DNA of 64,000 nt, taken from Bryoerythrophyllum caledonicum. Its lineage: Eukaryota; Streptophyta; Bryopsida; Pottiales; Pottiaceae. Under the pieces are notes generated by a model, which was given only the letters and a program-made list of their open reading frames with translations, did no database searches and had not been told where the DNA came from. The position numbers and the translations under genes are program-made. Shown here piece by piece: positions 21,047 through 33,510 of the stretch (the first letter of the stretch is position 1; the number at the start of each line of letters is the position of its first letter). The stretch is from positions 19,030,637 through 19,094,636 of the forward strand of contig OZ020515.1 in NCBI GenBank assembly GCA_963971425.1, read 5' to 3'.

Positions 21047-24000
21047 TGTTGCAGTTTGTAGAGTAAGTGTTCCTCCGGATAGCACTTAGTTGGAGCTAAA
21101 TGTGTCCGGAATGATCGCTCTAAATTCGTTCCCACAGAGATCTATTGTTTCTTCTTTGAATGATAAGTAAACTAACTACTATCCTTCTACCACGCACCAG
21201 TTAGCATTCCTATTCTACGCCTTATCTATTCATCCGGATCCTTCCAACTTCCGGAAGGTCAGATGGAGTTTTTCTTCCGGAGTTTTTAAGCGAGTGGCCG
21301 GGTACCACTGATCCTATTTTGTGTAAGTGGCCGGATTCCCCACTGCCTCGTAATTTTAAGTGGCTAGACACCCACTGCCCTGAAACTTATAGTGGCTGGA
21401 CACCCACTCTCCCTATATTGCTAAATGGTCGTTGGTTTGTTGTTTCCAGATTCACTCTTTCACATTATCCGGAAGGCCTTCCGGATACGGTCACTCAGAG
21501 GCTCACCCGGACTACAACGACATTCCGGTTGATGATCAGTGGTTCGGTGAGGTATGAAGGGCAGATCTGCATTTGGACTTCCTTCTAGACATACACCACA
21601 GGCTTTTCCATCTATCGTAAGGGAAAATTCCGGTCGCAACCAGAATCCAGGTTCACACAGATTCTCCGTGCCCTAGGAGCTACCAGGCCCACCACCTAAA
21701 GTACCCTCCCTCCCCCTCCAGGCTCCTTCCGGTCACCAAGGATCGTCAGACTCTATCTAACCTCTCCTTCAGCTGTTCCGGGCGCTCTCCCACAGCAAGT
21801 CCCAACCGGTTAGACTAGATGCTTATCTGTGAACCACTTCAGTTTCAACAACTATTCCACTAATCATCAACCACAATGGGCCCTATCCTTCATTCACGAA
21901 ACAATATACCATCAACATAATTTCAAGAAGAGAAAATATACTAACAGAAAATATCATTTAGGAGGAAGAAGGAAAAAAGACCCTGAGCCGGCTAAGACTC
22001 AGGTATTAAGAAACCGCTACCACTGATCTAAAAAGCTAAAAATCCGGAAAATCCTATCCTAAAAGTGAAAGGGATCTTATCCCTAAAAATCCGGAATTCA
22101 AACTCAGATCCGAAAATTTCGGATCTGAGATCCGGTTTTTACGGATCTAACTCAAAATTAAAAGCAGGGTTTTCTTTAGTCTACCGCATGATAGCCGGGT
22201 GCAAACTTGAGCCCCATCGTTAATCGCTATTATACTTTAGCCCTAAAGATTCTAATCTACGGAGTTACCTGGTTCCGCCTCCTACTGCTACGGCGTGAAG
22301 GGGTAACCTCTGCTGGTGTGGTGCCGGCCTCGGATTGCGCCGGAATGGATGCTGGTGGCTCCGGTAAGGAGGTCGGTGTCGGCATCCCTGTCCGGATGGT
22401 GTATCCGGATCCTCTGTTGTCACCGTCCGGCCGGATGGTGCGTCTGCTCGATCTTCGACGTCCGGAAGGTCCCGGAAGCTACCACTGGGGCTGACCACCA
22501 TGGGTGTCGCTGCCGAGCTTCCGGGTAAAGGGTCTATCACTTGTGGCCCCGGAGATGGAGACTCTGAGGGAATTCGGAAGGGCAAAGGGGGTACTGTATG
22601 GCTCCCTGGCACCTGTTCCTACTTCTGCATACTCTCCGTGCTTGGGAAGGCCACCCCATTCCAACTCATAGGAGAGTTGAAATTCGGCGTTCCCACAAGG
22701 TCATTGAACTCTCCGGTGAGGGACTTCGGCGTTCCAGCTGCTGGTCTGGGTGAAGAGCTGGCCGGAGGTTGGGGCGGGGAAGCAGCTGCCGGTCCGGATG
22801 GGGTTCCGGACGGTCCTGCAGTGGTTCCGGATGGATCAGCCCCGTCTGGAGCAGGAAGTGCCGGAAATGGAGGTGGAGGTTCTAGTACTGTTGAGGTTGC
22901 CGCCACGAGATCCCTCACTAGCTCCTACATCTTGGACCAGGTGCTCTCCATTTTCCGGCTGTGATCCACCAGGAACCGGATGATCTGTCCCCTGTTGAGC
23001 TTCTCATTCTTCTCTAAGCTCTCCGTGTAGAGCAACGCTCGGTTGACCGTATCCACCGGGAAATCCAACGCCGTGCGGATATCAGTCAGTGTCTGAGAAG
23101 CTGCCCGGACCTTCGTTTCTGCCACCACTCGGGCACGCTGTGCCGCATCCCGTGCAGCTTCCGCCTGCCGGACCTGACCCTAGAGCCGGGTGTTGATCTT
23201 GGTTATAGTGGCGTTCTCCTGCTCCAGTCTCGTGACGGAACCGTGCTTCTCTTTCATCTCTCTGAGCTAGGCGATGAGGTGAGTGGTGTCCTCCAGTCCT
23301 ACTGCCTCTAGGACGGCCATGATCATGGCGTGCCTCTCCCGAATTTCTCCTTCTTGAATTCTGGTCCGCCAGACAATATGTCTGCAGAGCTCGTGAATGT
23401 CCATCGGTATGTCGCCAGTGATGGCTGGAACAAATGTGGGTCCTGGCTCGGATCCGGTCGTGAATCGGTCGTCTTCCAGCGCCGTTTCCGGTGCGGTTGG
23501 GGGTGCTGCGAGTGGTGGTGCTGCGGTTGGGCTCTAAGCCGGAATTGTCGACAAGGGCCGACTTGCTTCGGGGGTTTCCGGAGTCCTCTGCACTGAACGA
23601 CTCCGCTTCCGGTTTGGTCTCCGAAGTATGAGGGGGGATGACGACTTCTCCGTGTCAGAGTCCGTCGATTCTTCCGGCTCCTCATCTGTTTCCATCCCTC
23701 CGTATGACTGGATGGTGAGCAGGCTATCGTACTCGGCCTGCTCATCCGGACTCAACATCTTTTGCTTTGCGTACATGTGAGTCAGGTAGGTGGAAAGGGG
23801 GGATGGGGTTTTCCGGGCTTTCGGCAGGTTCTTCACCATCCTATCGATCTGCTCGTCCATGATGGCCGCCCAGTCGACGGACAGCTTTCCTCTCATCGAG
23901 CCCAGGATCAGTGTAGCTAGCTTGGCCACTATCCGTTTAGGCTTCTCGGGATGGAAAATGGGGTTGAAGAATGCCATTACTAACATGGCGTTCGGATCGG

Positions 24001-24859
24001 TGAGGTCGCTGAGGACATAACCGTCTTTAGGGTTAGCCTTCGCACGGAACTCGCCCTTCAGGATGGCGTCGTCACGCTCCGCCACCTTGATCGTCCCTGC
24101 CCCGAACTTGTAGGTGTCTCTCCAAAGTGCCGTGGTCCAAACCTCCGGATGCGTCCTAACCTTTTGTGCGTACTGGCTTGGTGGCTCTCCCAGGAGCTCC
24201 GCCATCATCGTTTCGCTCTGGAAGGTCCATGGTGTTCCTAGAAGACCTTCACAAGCCATGATCTTGAGGAAGCTCTCTAAAACCCGACAGGTCTTGACCG
24301 GCTTCGGAATCTCCGGAGTCACCTTCTGCAGCACCAGGGATTCGGTAGCCGCAGCCTTGCTCTTCTTGCCCGCCATCCGTGCCCACCTCTCCGTGAACTT
24401 GCGCCTCGCAATGGTGTCCAGAAATCCTGCACGCATTGACCTCACCAAGTCTCTCGTGCTATCCTAATTCTGCGCTACCGTCCTTCACAGAGGCCGGATT
24501 CGAAACCCTAAGAGGACGCGAGGAGCGGAAAGAGAAGGAGCCTGCTGGAAACCCTAAAAGATTGGCGCGCTGGGCTGCCAGTCGCGTTTTGTATCTGACA
24601 CCCTTGTACGGAAAAACCGTTATGCGTCATGATGGCATTCCCGGATCCGGCTGTAACCGTCCTCCGGTTTCGCAACTTCCGGGAAGGGTGCTGTAACTAC
24701 CTCCATTAGGGATTCCGGCGCAGCACTAAAATCTTATTCCGTTCTATGAACTACTTATGCTCCTATGGCTAACTAACTAGCTAATTTTTTTAAATTTTCC
24801 TTTATTTTTTTCTGGATTTGGTATTAAGTTCCGAAAGTAAGGGGGAACGGCTTCCCACA
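21047..24859 (-). mobile_element. Element C: second full-length member of the A/C/D family
   Basis: Starts TGTTGCAG at 21047 and ends TTCCCACA at 24859, flanked by ACACC at 21042-21046 and 24860-24864. Length is 3,813 bp, matching element A without its CACTA insert. The right end carries the stem GGGAA-CGGC-TTCCC. Many TTCCGG/CCGGAA motifs are scattered through it, as in A. The coding strand is minus, as in A and D. No long direct terminal repeat is apparent; only the short word TTCCCACA recurs about 85 bp inside the left end, near 21131. Confidence 0.78.
22265..24448 (-). pseudogene. Element C protein: one ~728-codon frame interrupted only by TAG codons
   Basis: The frame opens with a 304-residue block (24448-23534) starting MVRSMRAGFLD. 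It carries WTFQSETMMAELLG, FNPIFHPEKPKRIVAK, ILGSMRGKLSVDWA, PLSTYLTHMYAKQ and an Asp/Glu/Ser acid tract followed by a basic RRPNRKRSRS segment, a likely nuclear signal. The same frame continues through a coiled coil (~23300-23000), PVDTVNRALLYT, an IIRFLVDH segment and a Pro/Ala/Ser-rich tail (22918-22265), ending in TAA at 22265. In-frame stops lie at 23534, 23267, 23180, 22925 and 22619, and all five are TAG. Element A has CAG (Gln) at the position of the 22925 stop. Function is unknown; the first block resembles plant retroelement-associated proteins of gag-like position. Confidence 0.6.
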
Positions 24860-24864
24860 ACACC

Positions 24865-25269
24865 CTCAAGGAATAAGTATGAAATCACTCACGTAGTCAA
24901 GCGTCTCGCACTCCACGAAGGGTGAATCAACGAGTGTGAGTAGTATAGGAAATGCGGAGCCATCACTCATGATAAACAATCACTTACAAGCAAAGGTAAT
25001 CACTAATACTCTCTAACTCACTTACAAAGCTTGATTTGACAAAGACATCAAGTCAAGGATGCGTGGGGCGCTATATGCACACGCATATAACCCTAAGTGG
25101 ATGAAAATATCCACGAATGAATGCGGTGCGCCGCTATTCGTCCCTGAACACACGTAGATTAGTAACAAACTAATCTACGCTAAAACTACGAGAAGGAGAG
25201 CCCCTTGACGCCACGTCCGGTGACACCAACCATATAAGATTTAAAACTCCCATACACTTAGACACCACT
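24865..25269. other. Spacer with three consecutive short hairpins
   Basis: No ORF. Within 25070-25180 there are TATATGC-ACAC-GCATATA, GTGGAT-6 nt-ATCCAC and CGTAGATTAGT-AACAA-ACTAATCTACG (25153-25179), the last a perfect 11-bp stem. These may be structured RNA or a transposon terminal structure. Confidence 0.4.
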
Positions 25270-25653
25270 TTTGTGTGCAACATTAGCAATCAAAGCTACG
25301 TGACAGAAATGTCATACGGAATAAAGTTGATTTTGTCGGATGAGGCACCAATGGTCAACAAACTTGCATTTGAAGTTGTCTATCATACGCTCCATCATAT
25401 AAGCATGCAAGATGTGCCCTTCAAAGAAATCACTTTTATAATGTGTAGTGATTTCAATCAAGTACTCCATATGCCAAAATATGTGTGCTATTCCAACCTC
25501 TGTGATGCTTGTTGAATTAGGAAACCAGACATTTGTGGATTGACTTTGAGCAATTAGATTCGGCAAGCTCAACATTGTTAACAGAGATTATATCCGCTGC
25601 TCATCCAAAATGCTATTGCCTCAACAGACGGTGAAAATCCTAATCGACGCTAT

Positions 25654-28600
25654 CACTACTAGGAAAACAGTGGAAATATGACTGGGTTTTATGACTAGAA
25701 AACGACATATGACTGGGTGATGACTACTACCAATTTTAGTCCTCAATCCAGTCATAACGGACAAGTCAAATTTCGTAGTCAGATCTGCGAGCACGCGTTC
25801 CCACAGGCGCGTTTCCAAAAGATTTTTGGGACCTCAATTCTGGGCAGCCTGATAAATGTGACTATATTTAGTCATATGTATGTGACTAAGACTAGTCAGA
25901 ACCATCTACGCAAATTTAGTCAGCGTATTCAACTCCATGACTAATAATAGTCATATATGTATATGACTAAGGATAGTCAGAACCAACTGACTACATTTAG
26001 TCAGCTTCTTCAAGTACATGACTAAAATGCTGGAATTTAATGATGTCATAATATGACTACCAGTAGTTGAATAATATGGTTGTGATGACTAGAATTAGTC
26101 ATTCTTTCGGTTTAGATATTGGTGAAGGTTCGTCAGTCATTCACATCTGCTAGTAGGTGTTTGAGATGTGATGTCTGTGTATTCTAGTCATGGATGACTG
26201 GACTTAGTCATATGTAACAACAAGCGACTGGTAGTCAGAAGTTCACATACATTCAAGTATCTGCCCAATGATATGACCGAATAAAAGCTTTATTTTTGGT
26301 CAAAAATGCTCATAATCTGACTATGAGTAGTCGTTGCTTTCAAAAATCTGACTACAACTAATGACTACATATAGTCATGAGAATCAAAACGTTCATGAGC
26401 GTAAGTGACTAAGTGACCACTGAACTCTACCGCTTCTTAAACTACCCTCGATCGATAGTTGCTTGTGATTGCCATCCTCTTCACCTGAACATCACAACTA
26501 CAACTCAGAAAACACTCTCTATTTCACCACCTACACTCCATTAACAAGATCATGAATACCTACCGCAGATCCAATACCACCTCCCACCCCACCTCACAAA
26601 ACCCACACCACAACTCCATACCCACAAAACCATCATGTTCATACCCAAAACCTCCACTCTATAATGTTTGCCAGCACATACGCCTAGGCCTACCCAAAAT
26701 CTTGCGATCGCTCACACCATTCTTTGGATTTAGTCGTCCAGCTCTACATCCAAGATTCCAATGACTCACATTAGCGATAATCAAAACATCCCTCCATCAA
26801 CATCCTTCGCCTCCACCACCTCACAGCCACCCAACACTACAATACACACATTAATCCAACCTCCTCATTCCAATACTACCACGCACTACATTACCACAAG
26901 ACACCACCCAACTCCAAAACACTCAAGACTCTAGAAGCACTGATGGCAGGAAGTTGCTCAAACTCCAACGTGGTAGTAAATGGCGATGGCAACTAAAATG
27001 GCGGTCCTAAGTTTAGGGTTCAGGTGGCGGCGGTGTCAGAATTAGGGTTTAGGTGGCAGCGGTATCAGAGTTAGGGTTTAGGTGGCGGCGATATCAGAGT
27101 TAGGGTTTTCTCTTCTTGATGACTAAATATAGTCATCAATTTACAAAGATAATGACTACATTTAGTCATAGTTGTTCAATATGTATAACTAATTCTAGTC
27201 ACATCTCCTTGATTAATGACTATATTTTTTGATTGCTTACTGCAATGATGACTATTAGTAGTCAACTATTTACTTTATTGTGTAATTAGATGGAAGTTCT
27301 AGGTCTTTTAATCTTTTATATGATTAGTGTAGAGTGTATAATATTAGATATTCTTGGCAAAAAGTATGTAGTATACCTAATTTTATTTCCAACTCTGTAT
27401 AGTGAAGAATTTCTTCTCCAGACTTTTTAAGTTTTGATTAGTCTCCGGGACATTTGGATTAAATTTTGTATACTTCCTTATGCTAATGTTGGATCTCTAT
27501 TGTTTTGAATCTTTTGTAGTGCTAAAAAATATTTAATCCTTTGCAACATGTATTCATGTATTTCATCTTTACCTAATTGTACATATTTGGATGCTTCCTA
27601 AGAAATGCATCAGTGACCGAGTTGAGGATTTAGAAGATTTCTGTAAATGAGTACTTGACCTAAATACAACAAATGGATGTTGGGTTCACTTCCTTTGACA
27701 TTAATCCCTCAAGAAACAACCATTTTTTTGGTCAAAACTGTCATAAAATACCCCTTGGTAAAGCAAATTAATTCTTTTAATTTTATAATTTTTTTTAAAT
27801 GAATCTAATCATGATAGTAATTTATAGTTAATATAGTCTCTCCCTCTTCAAAAACTCCCTCTTCAAAAACCAAAAATAGAAACAAATTGATTGCAAGCTC
27901 TTAGCCCTTAAACTTCAAGAACAAATTATTTCAATCTTTCCTAAATTTGATTGTTATAAATTTACAAAAGTTATGGTTTTGTGTTCTCGATTGAAGAAAT
28001 TGATATAATTGTGATAACTAAATGAATTGAGAACTCACTAAAAAAAAACTATGATGTTAGAAAAAATAAATGGAAGCCAAAAGCATTGCCATAAAACAAT
28101 TGGACTTACCTCCAAGTCTAACGTCTTTAATTCAACCCTAAACTTGTGCAACACTAATTCTATTTACAACTTTGTCAAAAGAAAAATAAAATAACAGAAG
28201 TAAGATTTGAAAAAAAAGAAAAAAGAAAAATAATAATAATAACAATCTTTAAAAACTAAAAGCTAAATAAATAAATAAATAAATAAGTAAGAGAAGGGAA
28301 AAAAAGAGCAAAAATGAAAATAAAAAGATGAGGGAGAGACCAGAGGGAGAAGAAGAATACAAGAAAGAGGAAAAAATAGATAAGAGGAAGAAGGAAAAAA
28401 AGTATAAATAAATAAATAAAATATTAGATGGGAGAGAAAAGAAAAAATAAGAAATAAAGGCAAAGAAGATAGAGAAAAAAACTGAAATGAAGGAGAGAGA
28501 AGGAAATAAGTGATAAAAGATGAAAAGAGGAGTAACGAAAACAATAAAAAAAAATAAAAGAAACCGTAGAAAGGCAGAACAAAATGAAAGAGGAAGAAAA

Positions 28601-29623
28601 TATGGAATGAAGAAAAAATAGAGTAGAGAAAAAACATGAAAAAGATAAACGAAATTTGAATAAAGAAAGAAAACGAAATTAGAAAAAAAAAATACAATAT
28701 AGGAAAGATTAAAACCTTAAAGGAACGAAATAAATTCCAAAAAGAGTGTAAATTGAAGAAAGAAAAGTCAAATTGAAAGAATAGATCAAACATAAACAAA
28801 AGTATATAAATTTGAATTAAAATCATAAAGGCCCCACTCTAAAACCCTCTTACGATTGGCTGCCTAAAAGCATAGTCAAATAACGACTATATATTGTCAT
28901 ATTGCTGCCCGAAACCGTAGTCACATAACGACTAATTCTAGTCATATGGCTGCCCACGCGAAATTTAACAGGAAGAATACGTTCCCTACGGAGTTCCCAT
29001 TGAGGTCCCCAAAAAATATGACTAGAATCATAGTCATGTGATGACTACAGCCATTTTAGTCATCAAAGTGGTTACTGTTGACTGCATTCCAACCAAAAGG
29101 AGCTTGTAGTCATATGGCCGTAGTCATATGGCTGCCCACGTGAAATTTAACAGGAAGAATATGTTCCCTACGGAGTTCCCATTGAGGTCCCCAGAAAATA
29201 TGACTAGAATCATAGTCATGTGATGACTACAGCCATTTTAGTCATCAAAGTGGTTACTGTTGACTGCATTCCAACCAAAAGGAGCTTGTAGTCATATGGC
29301 CGTAGTCATATTTCTATTGTTTTCCTAGTAGTGCTCGACGTGGCGTGAGGTGCGAAGGAAACGAAACTGGTTGTGGTCCTGGAGCTGCTCGGTGCACCGG
29401 ACAACCAATACGACGGCACCATCCGAGCTCACCCCGAAACTTGGGGTATTCCCTCTTACAATTGGCTTACTAGGAAAACAATAGAAAATATGACTAGAAT
29501 CATAGTCATGTGATGACTACAGCCATTTTAGTCATCAAAGTGGTTATTGATGACTGCATTCTAACCAAAAGGAGCTTGTAGTCATATGGCTGTAGTCATA
29601 TTTCTATTGTTTTCCTAGTAGTG
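25654..29623. mobile_element. Composite CACTA insertion: inverted copy of B plus captured DNA and a second end
   Basis: 25654-29333 is a near-identical inverted copy of element B (CACTACTAGG...CCTAGTAGTG). It is followed by 119 bp (29334-29452) matching the DNA next to B inside element A (complement of about 4948-5066), then CCCTCTTACAATTGGCTT and a short, internally deleted B-type end (29470-29623) finishing in CCTAGTAGTG. The 3-bp target duplication TAT lies outside the whole block (25651-25653 and 29624-29626). So the 3.97-kb block moved as one unit, using the outer end. No transposase is encoded. Confidence 0.85.
29334..29452 (+). other. 119-bp fragment of the element A gene captured by the CACTA element
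   Basis: The sequence from CTCGACGTGG to GGGGTATTCC equals the complement of the DNA immediately left of element B at 5066 down to about 4948, including coding sequence around ELLGAPDNQY. Similarity stops abruptly at TATTCC, where a B-related sequence begins. It marks the donor site of this copy. Confidence 0.9.
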
Positions 29624-29799
29624 TATATACTCCAGAATTGCGATTAGCAACAACGAAAGCTACAATTATAGGAGCCACGCTATATTAGCATCACACAACG
29701 AAGACGTGGGAATAATCATCAATGTTGTGCTCAACATAATTCCCAAGGGAAGTCAAACTTTCTTAAGCGTTGACAGGATAGACAATGCAAAGGGCGCCA

Positions 29800-30054
29800 T
29801 GGTTGTTCCGGCGTCCGTCCGTCCGGCTATCTATCCAATAGAGGTTGTTGTCCGTCCGGTAGAGATTATTCTAGAATATTTCGATATATTCGAGAATATT
29901 CAGAAACATTCCTTTAGATTTGGAGAATATTCTCAAGAATATTCTATGCATATGTCCAGTAAAGGTGTTGTTCGTCCTGTCGGTCTGTCCGATTGTCCGA
30001 CTATCTGTCCGTTCGCTGTCTTTGGGCCCCTGTCCGTCTATGTAGACAACCCTT
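29800..30054. mobile_element. 255-bp MITE in the helicase, 10-bp direct repeat flanks
   Basis: Flanked by AAGGGCGCCA at 29790-29799 and 30055-30064; the uninterrupted helicase (see the copy at 39.8 kb, DNEDGANVI) has this sequence once. The ends are weak inverted repeats (GGTTGTTCC... and ...GACAACCC). The interior is rich in GTCCGTCC and contains GAATATTC repeats. The 9-10-bp duplication points to a Mutator-like element, with hAT as an alternative. Confidence 0.7.
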
Positions 30055-32099
30055 AAGGGCGCCAATGTGATATTTGCGAGTTCTTGAATTTGCTAGAAGT
30101 GAACGAGTGTCCATCGCATGAGCTTAAATTGAAAGTTGATACAGTGTTGTAGTCTAGTAGTTCGTAATTCCTAGAGTTAACCGAAATTAACCTTAAGCGA
30201 GCCTACCTAACCAGATTTTTTTTTAGGGATCTCTATCGTGTGTCAAAATTTCTAAATCTAAGGACAATTCACTCTTCATAACTTTGCACATCCCAGAGGA
30301 TGGCTTCCCCGATACCTTAGTGGCCCATAACAAGTAACCACAATTGTTTGGTTTAAATTCAGTTGAGCGTCAGAGTGGTTTTCCGGTAAGTTTTTTAAAT
30401 GCCCGGAAAGTCACTGCCCTCTGTTCTCACGGTCGAGAGGCCACAATCTCCACGACCTAACTCTACACCATGAAAGAGTTAGAAGGTTGTAGCTAGTTCA
30501 CCAACCTTTACGATCTATCGGAAAATAGTCCCGGTAAACCTTTTACACAAAGTCGGGTTCCAACTACAACCACACCTAATGAATCTAACAAGGAAGACAC
30601 AATGATCACAATAGTCTAATGCTAAGTAATTTTACATAAGCAAGACAACCTTCCACAGGGATCAAGTAATCTCATCCATTGTAAAGGTAGAAACCCCAAA
30701 ATACTCCAAACTCAAGCTAAACCACGATCTCTCCTACTGTATCAAAAAGGAGGATATCACCCCTCCTCCCTACCAATCCGAACACTTCCCACTTAAGGGA
30801 TGCTATCATAAATAGCAGTGGGCTTTCCCGATTCCATCCGATAAGCAACTCTACCTGGTCCAACCGGTTTAGAATTTAAAGTAGATCTCGAATCTTACTC
30901 CACGATCTAGCCTGGATATCCTACTCCCTCCAGAAGCCTCAACTCACATTCAATCACATAACATTCAACAAGCCACAACCGTGCAAATCCTAGCAAAGAC
31001 CCACTAGGAGGACTCAACTTCCTCCCTCTCTACTCACACAAGCTCAACAATGATTCTAAACATAAGCAATGAAGGCAAGACACAAGCAAATCAACAAAGA
31101 GAAGAGTACTTAAATCAAAAGCCCAAGGCTCCTTAAGTACACAAAGGTCACTCGCTACCCTCCAAAACTAGATCTCCGAAAGGTGGGAAACGGCATCTAG
31201 ATCCTAGAATTGAAGGTTGTCTAATCACTCGCGGATTACCGATTAGACCGGTAAACCAGAAGACTTCTGGTCAAAGACCGCTAAAACATTCTTAAATGAA
31301 AGTAGGTAGCTGGAGAATTCACTCATGTGGTAGTGACTGGGTGCACAATGGGGCCCCATCGACATCACTACTCTCACACTAGCGTTAATCTATCGCACCT
31401 AGCAACATCCTATCAACCGATAGAATAAATCCACAATTAACATATAACATATAACATAGGTTCATCCGGAAGAGTCATCCAGAGGATTGGACTTATCTTC
31501 CAATAAATTCATGGAAGGATTGATTGGAAGATTGGAGTATCCACCGGTACATAGTCAAGAGAATCTACCGGAGGTTGGAAGTCTCAACCGGGAGATCTAC
31601 CGGTAGATTGGGAGCATCCACCAATACATGAAAAATCTCTACCGGATCAACAAGCAAAGCTATCGGAGACTCAACCAAAGAATTCGTTTGCGAGAAAGAA
31701 AGATCAACCGGTTTCTTCCTAGGAGGTTTGACCAGGAGGCTTTGTTGCCTCTTATAAACTTTTACACCCTACTCTTTGGAAGATGGAAAATCCGCTCGAC
31801 TCATTGGGCATTGAGTGGGTTGTTCAACATCTTCTAAAGAAAGAGAACTGGTATAGACAAACCTTCTTTTCTTTCGGGTTGGGCTCCGATCTTGCATTGA
31901 TATGGGAGCACTCGTCTGACTAGCTAGTAGCTTGGTTAGTGCCACCATAGTCTCTTGTGCCTTGACCTTCGTATCAACGTGCTCCTTCTAGATATCTAGA
32001 GATCCTTCTTCACCTTGGTCAATTGTTCCAGGTCCTCTCGGGCTGCAGCCAAAATGTCTTCGGTATTTTCTACTCCAAACACCTTCCACAAAGCCCTCT

Positions 32100-33184
32100 A
32101 AAGACTCCTTCAAGCCTCCGGAAGCTCCATCTCCATCTGCTGGATATCCCGGGTCACATCCCGGAAGAACTTGACAATGTTCTCTACCAATGTCAGATTC
32201 TTGGATGGTCGGGGTGGTGGTGGTGGTTTTTCCCAGTGAGACCGCGATAACCTATCATTGTTCAAAAGTGACAGAGATGATGACTCCTCCCGTGGGAATG
32301 ATGTTAACGCCAACCGTAGCTTAGTATGTTGGGGAAAGGCCCGGGGAGCATGGTCTTGGGGAATGATCCTTTGTCTCCAAACTCTCTTCTCTTCCGATTC
32401 CAAACAGTCATAATACTCATACAAGTGCATGAGGTATGGAGTCAAAAAGGTCTTGGAACATCTACTTTGTTGAATTGCACGGAGTTGTAGCAAAATTGTT
32501 TCTTTCAACAAAAACCCCAAATCCGGGAAGGAACCTTCAAAGAATGCCTGTATGTAGGTGGTGGCCAGCCGCGCTGTGATTCTTTCAAGTCAATTGGGGT
32601 CGAAGATTGGGTTTAAAAACTCAACCGATTGTTCGTGAATTGATCACTCCGGTAGCACTCCAATACATCGCAGGAGTTTGATAAGTGTTTATCCAACAAC
32701 TCCCGGTTGACCTCAGGTATCCATTCCTCCTCTTCTTGAAAAGAATTCACCTTACGCCATACTTTTATAGTCTATGTCCGGAGATTAGCCCGGTAGACTT
32801 CCTGGGGTGTCCTGGAAGGTAACAACTTTGCATCCGCATATCCCTTTTGGAAGATCCAAGCTTTCTCGTATAATCTCATGCAACCCATCAGGGTGAGGTC
32901 TTCCTCCAATTCTCTTCCTTGCTCTCTCTCCTCCCACTTGTTAGGATCAATCTTGAAAAGCTTCAATGTCCCCGGTGGAGTCATGTTGTCCAGAATGGAC
33001 TAACTCCGGGATGTGCCTTGTTCACAACTCTTGTCACCTCTTTCTTGCGCCCGTAACCTCCTTGAAGTCGTTGCTTAGTCTCTAAATCTTCTTGCCGCGC
33101 TTGTGAATCTCCTTCCACCGTCTCCACGCCTAGGAATCTCCACCTCCTTTTGGATCTAAAATCCCATTCGCCATAATCTTCCAC
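32100..33184 (-). pseudogene. Element D protein remnant
   Basis: Fragments in order on the minus strand: an N-terminal charged piece (33184-32981), 32984-32772 with WEEREQGRELEEDL and LYEKAWIFQKGYAD, then VEFLNPIFDPN (~32610), ATTYIQAFFEG, LTPYLMHLYEYYD (~32440) and a C-terminal VENIVKFFRDV segment (~32180). These align with the NPIFHPEK, YLTHxYA and IIRFLxDH blocks of elements A and C. Stops separate the fragments. It shows that the A/C protein is shared by a much older lineage. Confidence 0.5.
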
Positions 33185-33285
33185 AAACCCTAGCTTGCAA
33201 AATTCAAACCCTAGGTTGCAAAAATCAAAACCCTAGGTGTTTGCAAACTTAAACCTCAGGTGGTTTCAACCCTCCTTCCACCTTC

Positions 33286-33510
33286 CTCCTCTTCTTCTTC
33301 CTCCTCTTCTTCTTCCTCCTCTTCTTCTTCCTCCTCTTCTTCTTCCTCCTCTTCTTCTTCCTCCTCTTCTTCTTCCTCCTCTTCTTCTTCCTCCTCTTCT
33401 TCTTCCTCCTCTTCTTCTTCCTCCTCTTCTTCTTCTTCTTCTTCTTCTTCTTCTTCTTCTTCTTCTTCTTCTTCTTCTTCTTCTTCTTCTTCTTCTTCTT
33501 CTTCTTCTAC
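33286..33510 (+). repeat. Compound microsatellite (15-bp CTTCTTCTTCCTCCT unit, then TTC)
   Basis: About nine units of a 15-bp CTTCTTCTTCCTCCT repeat are followed by a pure TTC run to about 33508. It lies upstream of the element D coding region. All six frames are open, giving poly-Glu, poly-Ser and poly-Leu frames that are compositional. Confidence 0.95.

Noticed and set aside
21047..24859. Ordinary short-LTR (TRIM) interpretation of element C
   Set aside because: The word TTCCCACA recurs near 21131, which would give an ~85-bp left repeat, but the right end does not share the rest of that sequence.
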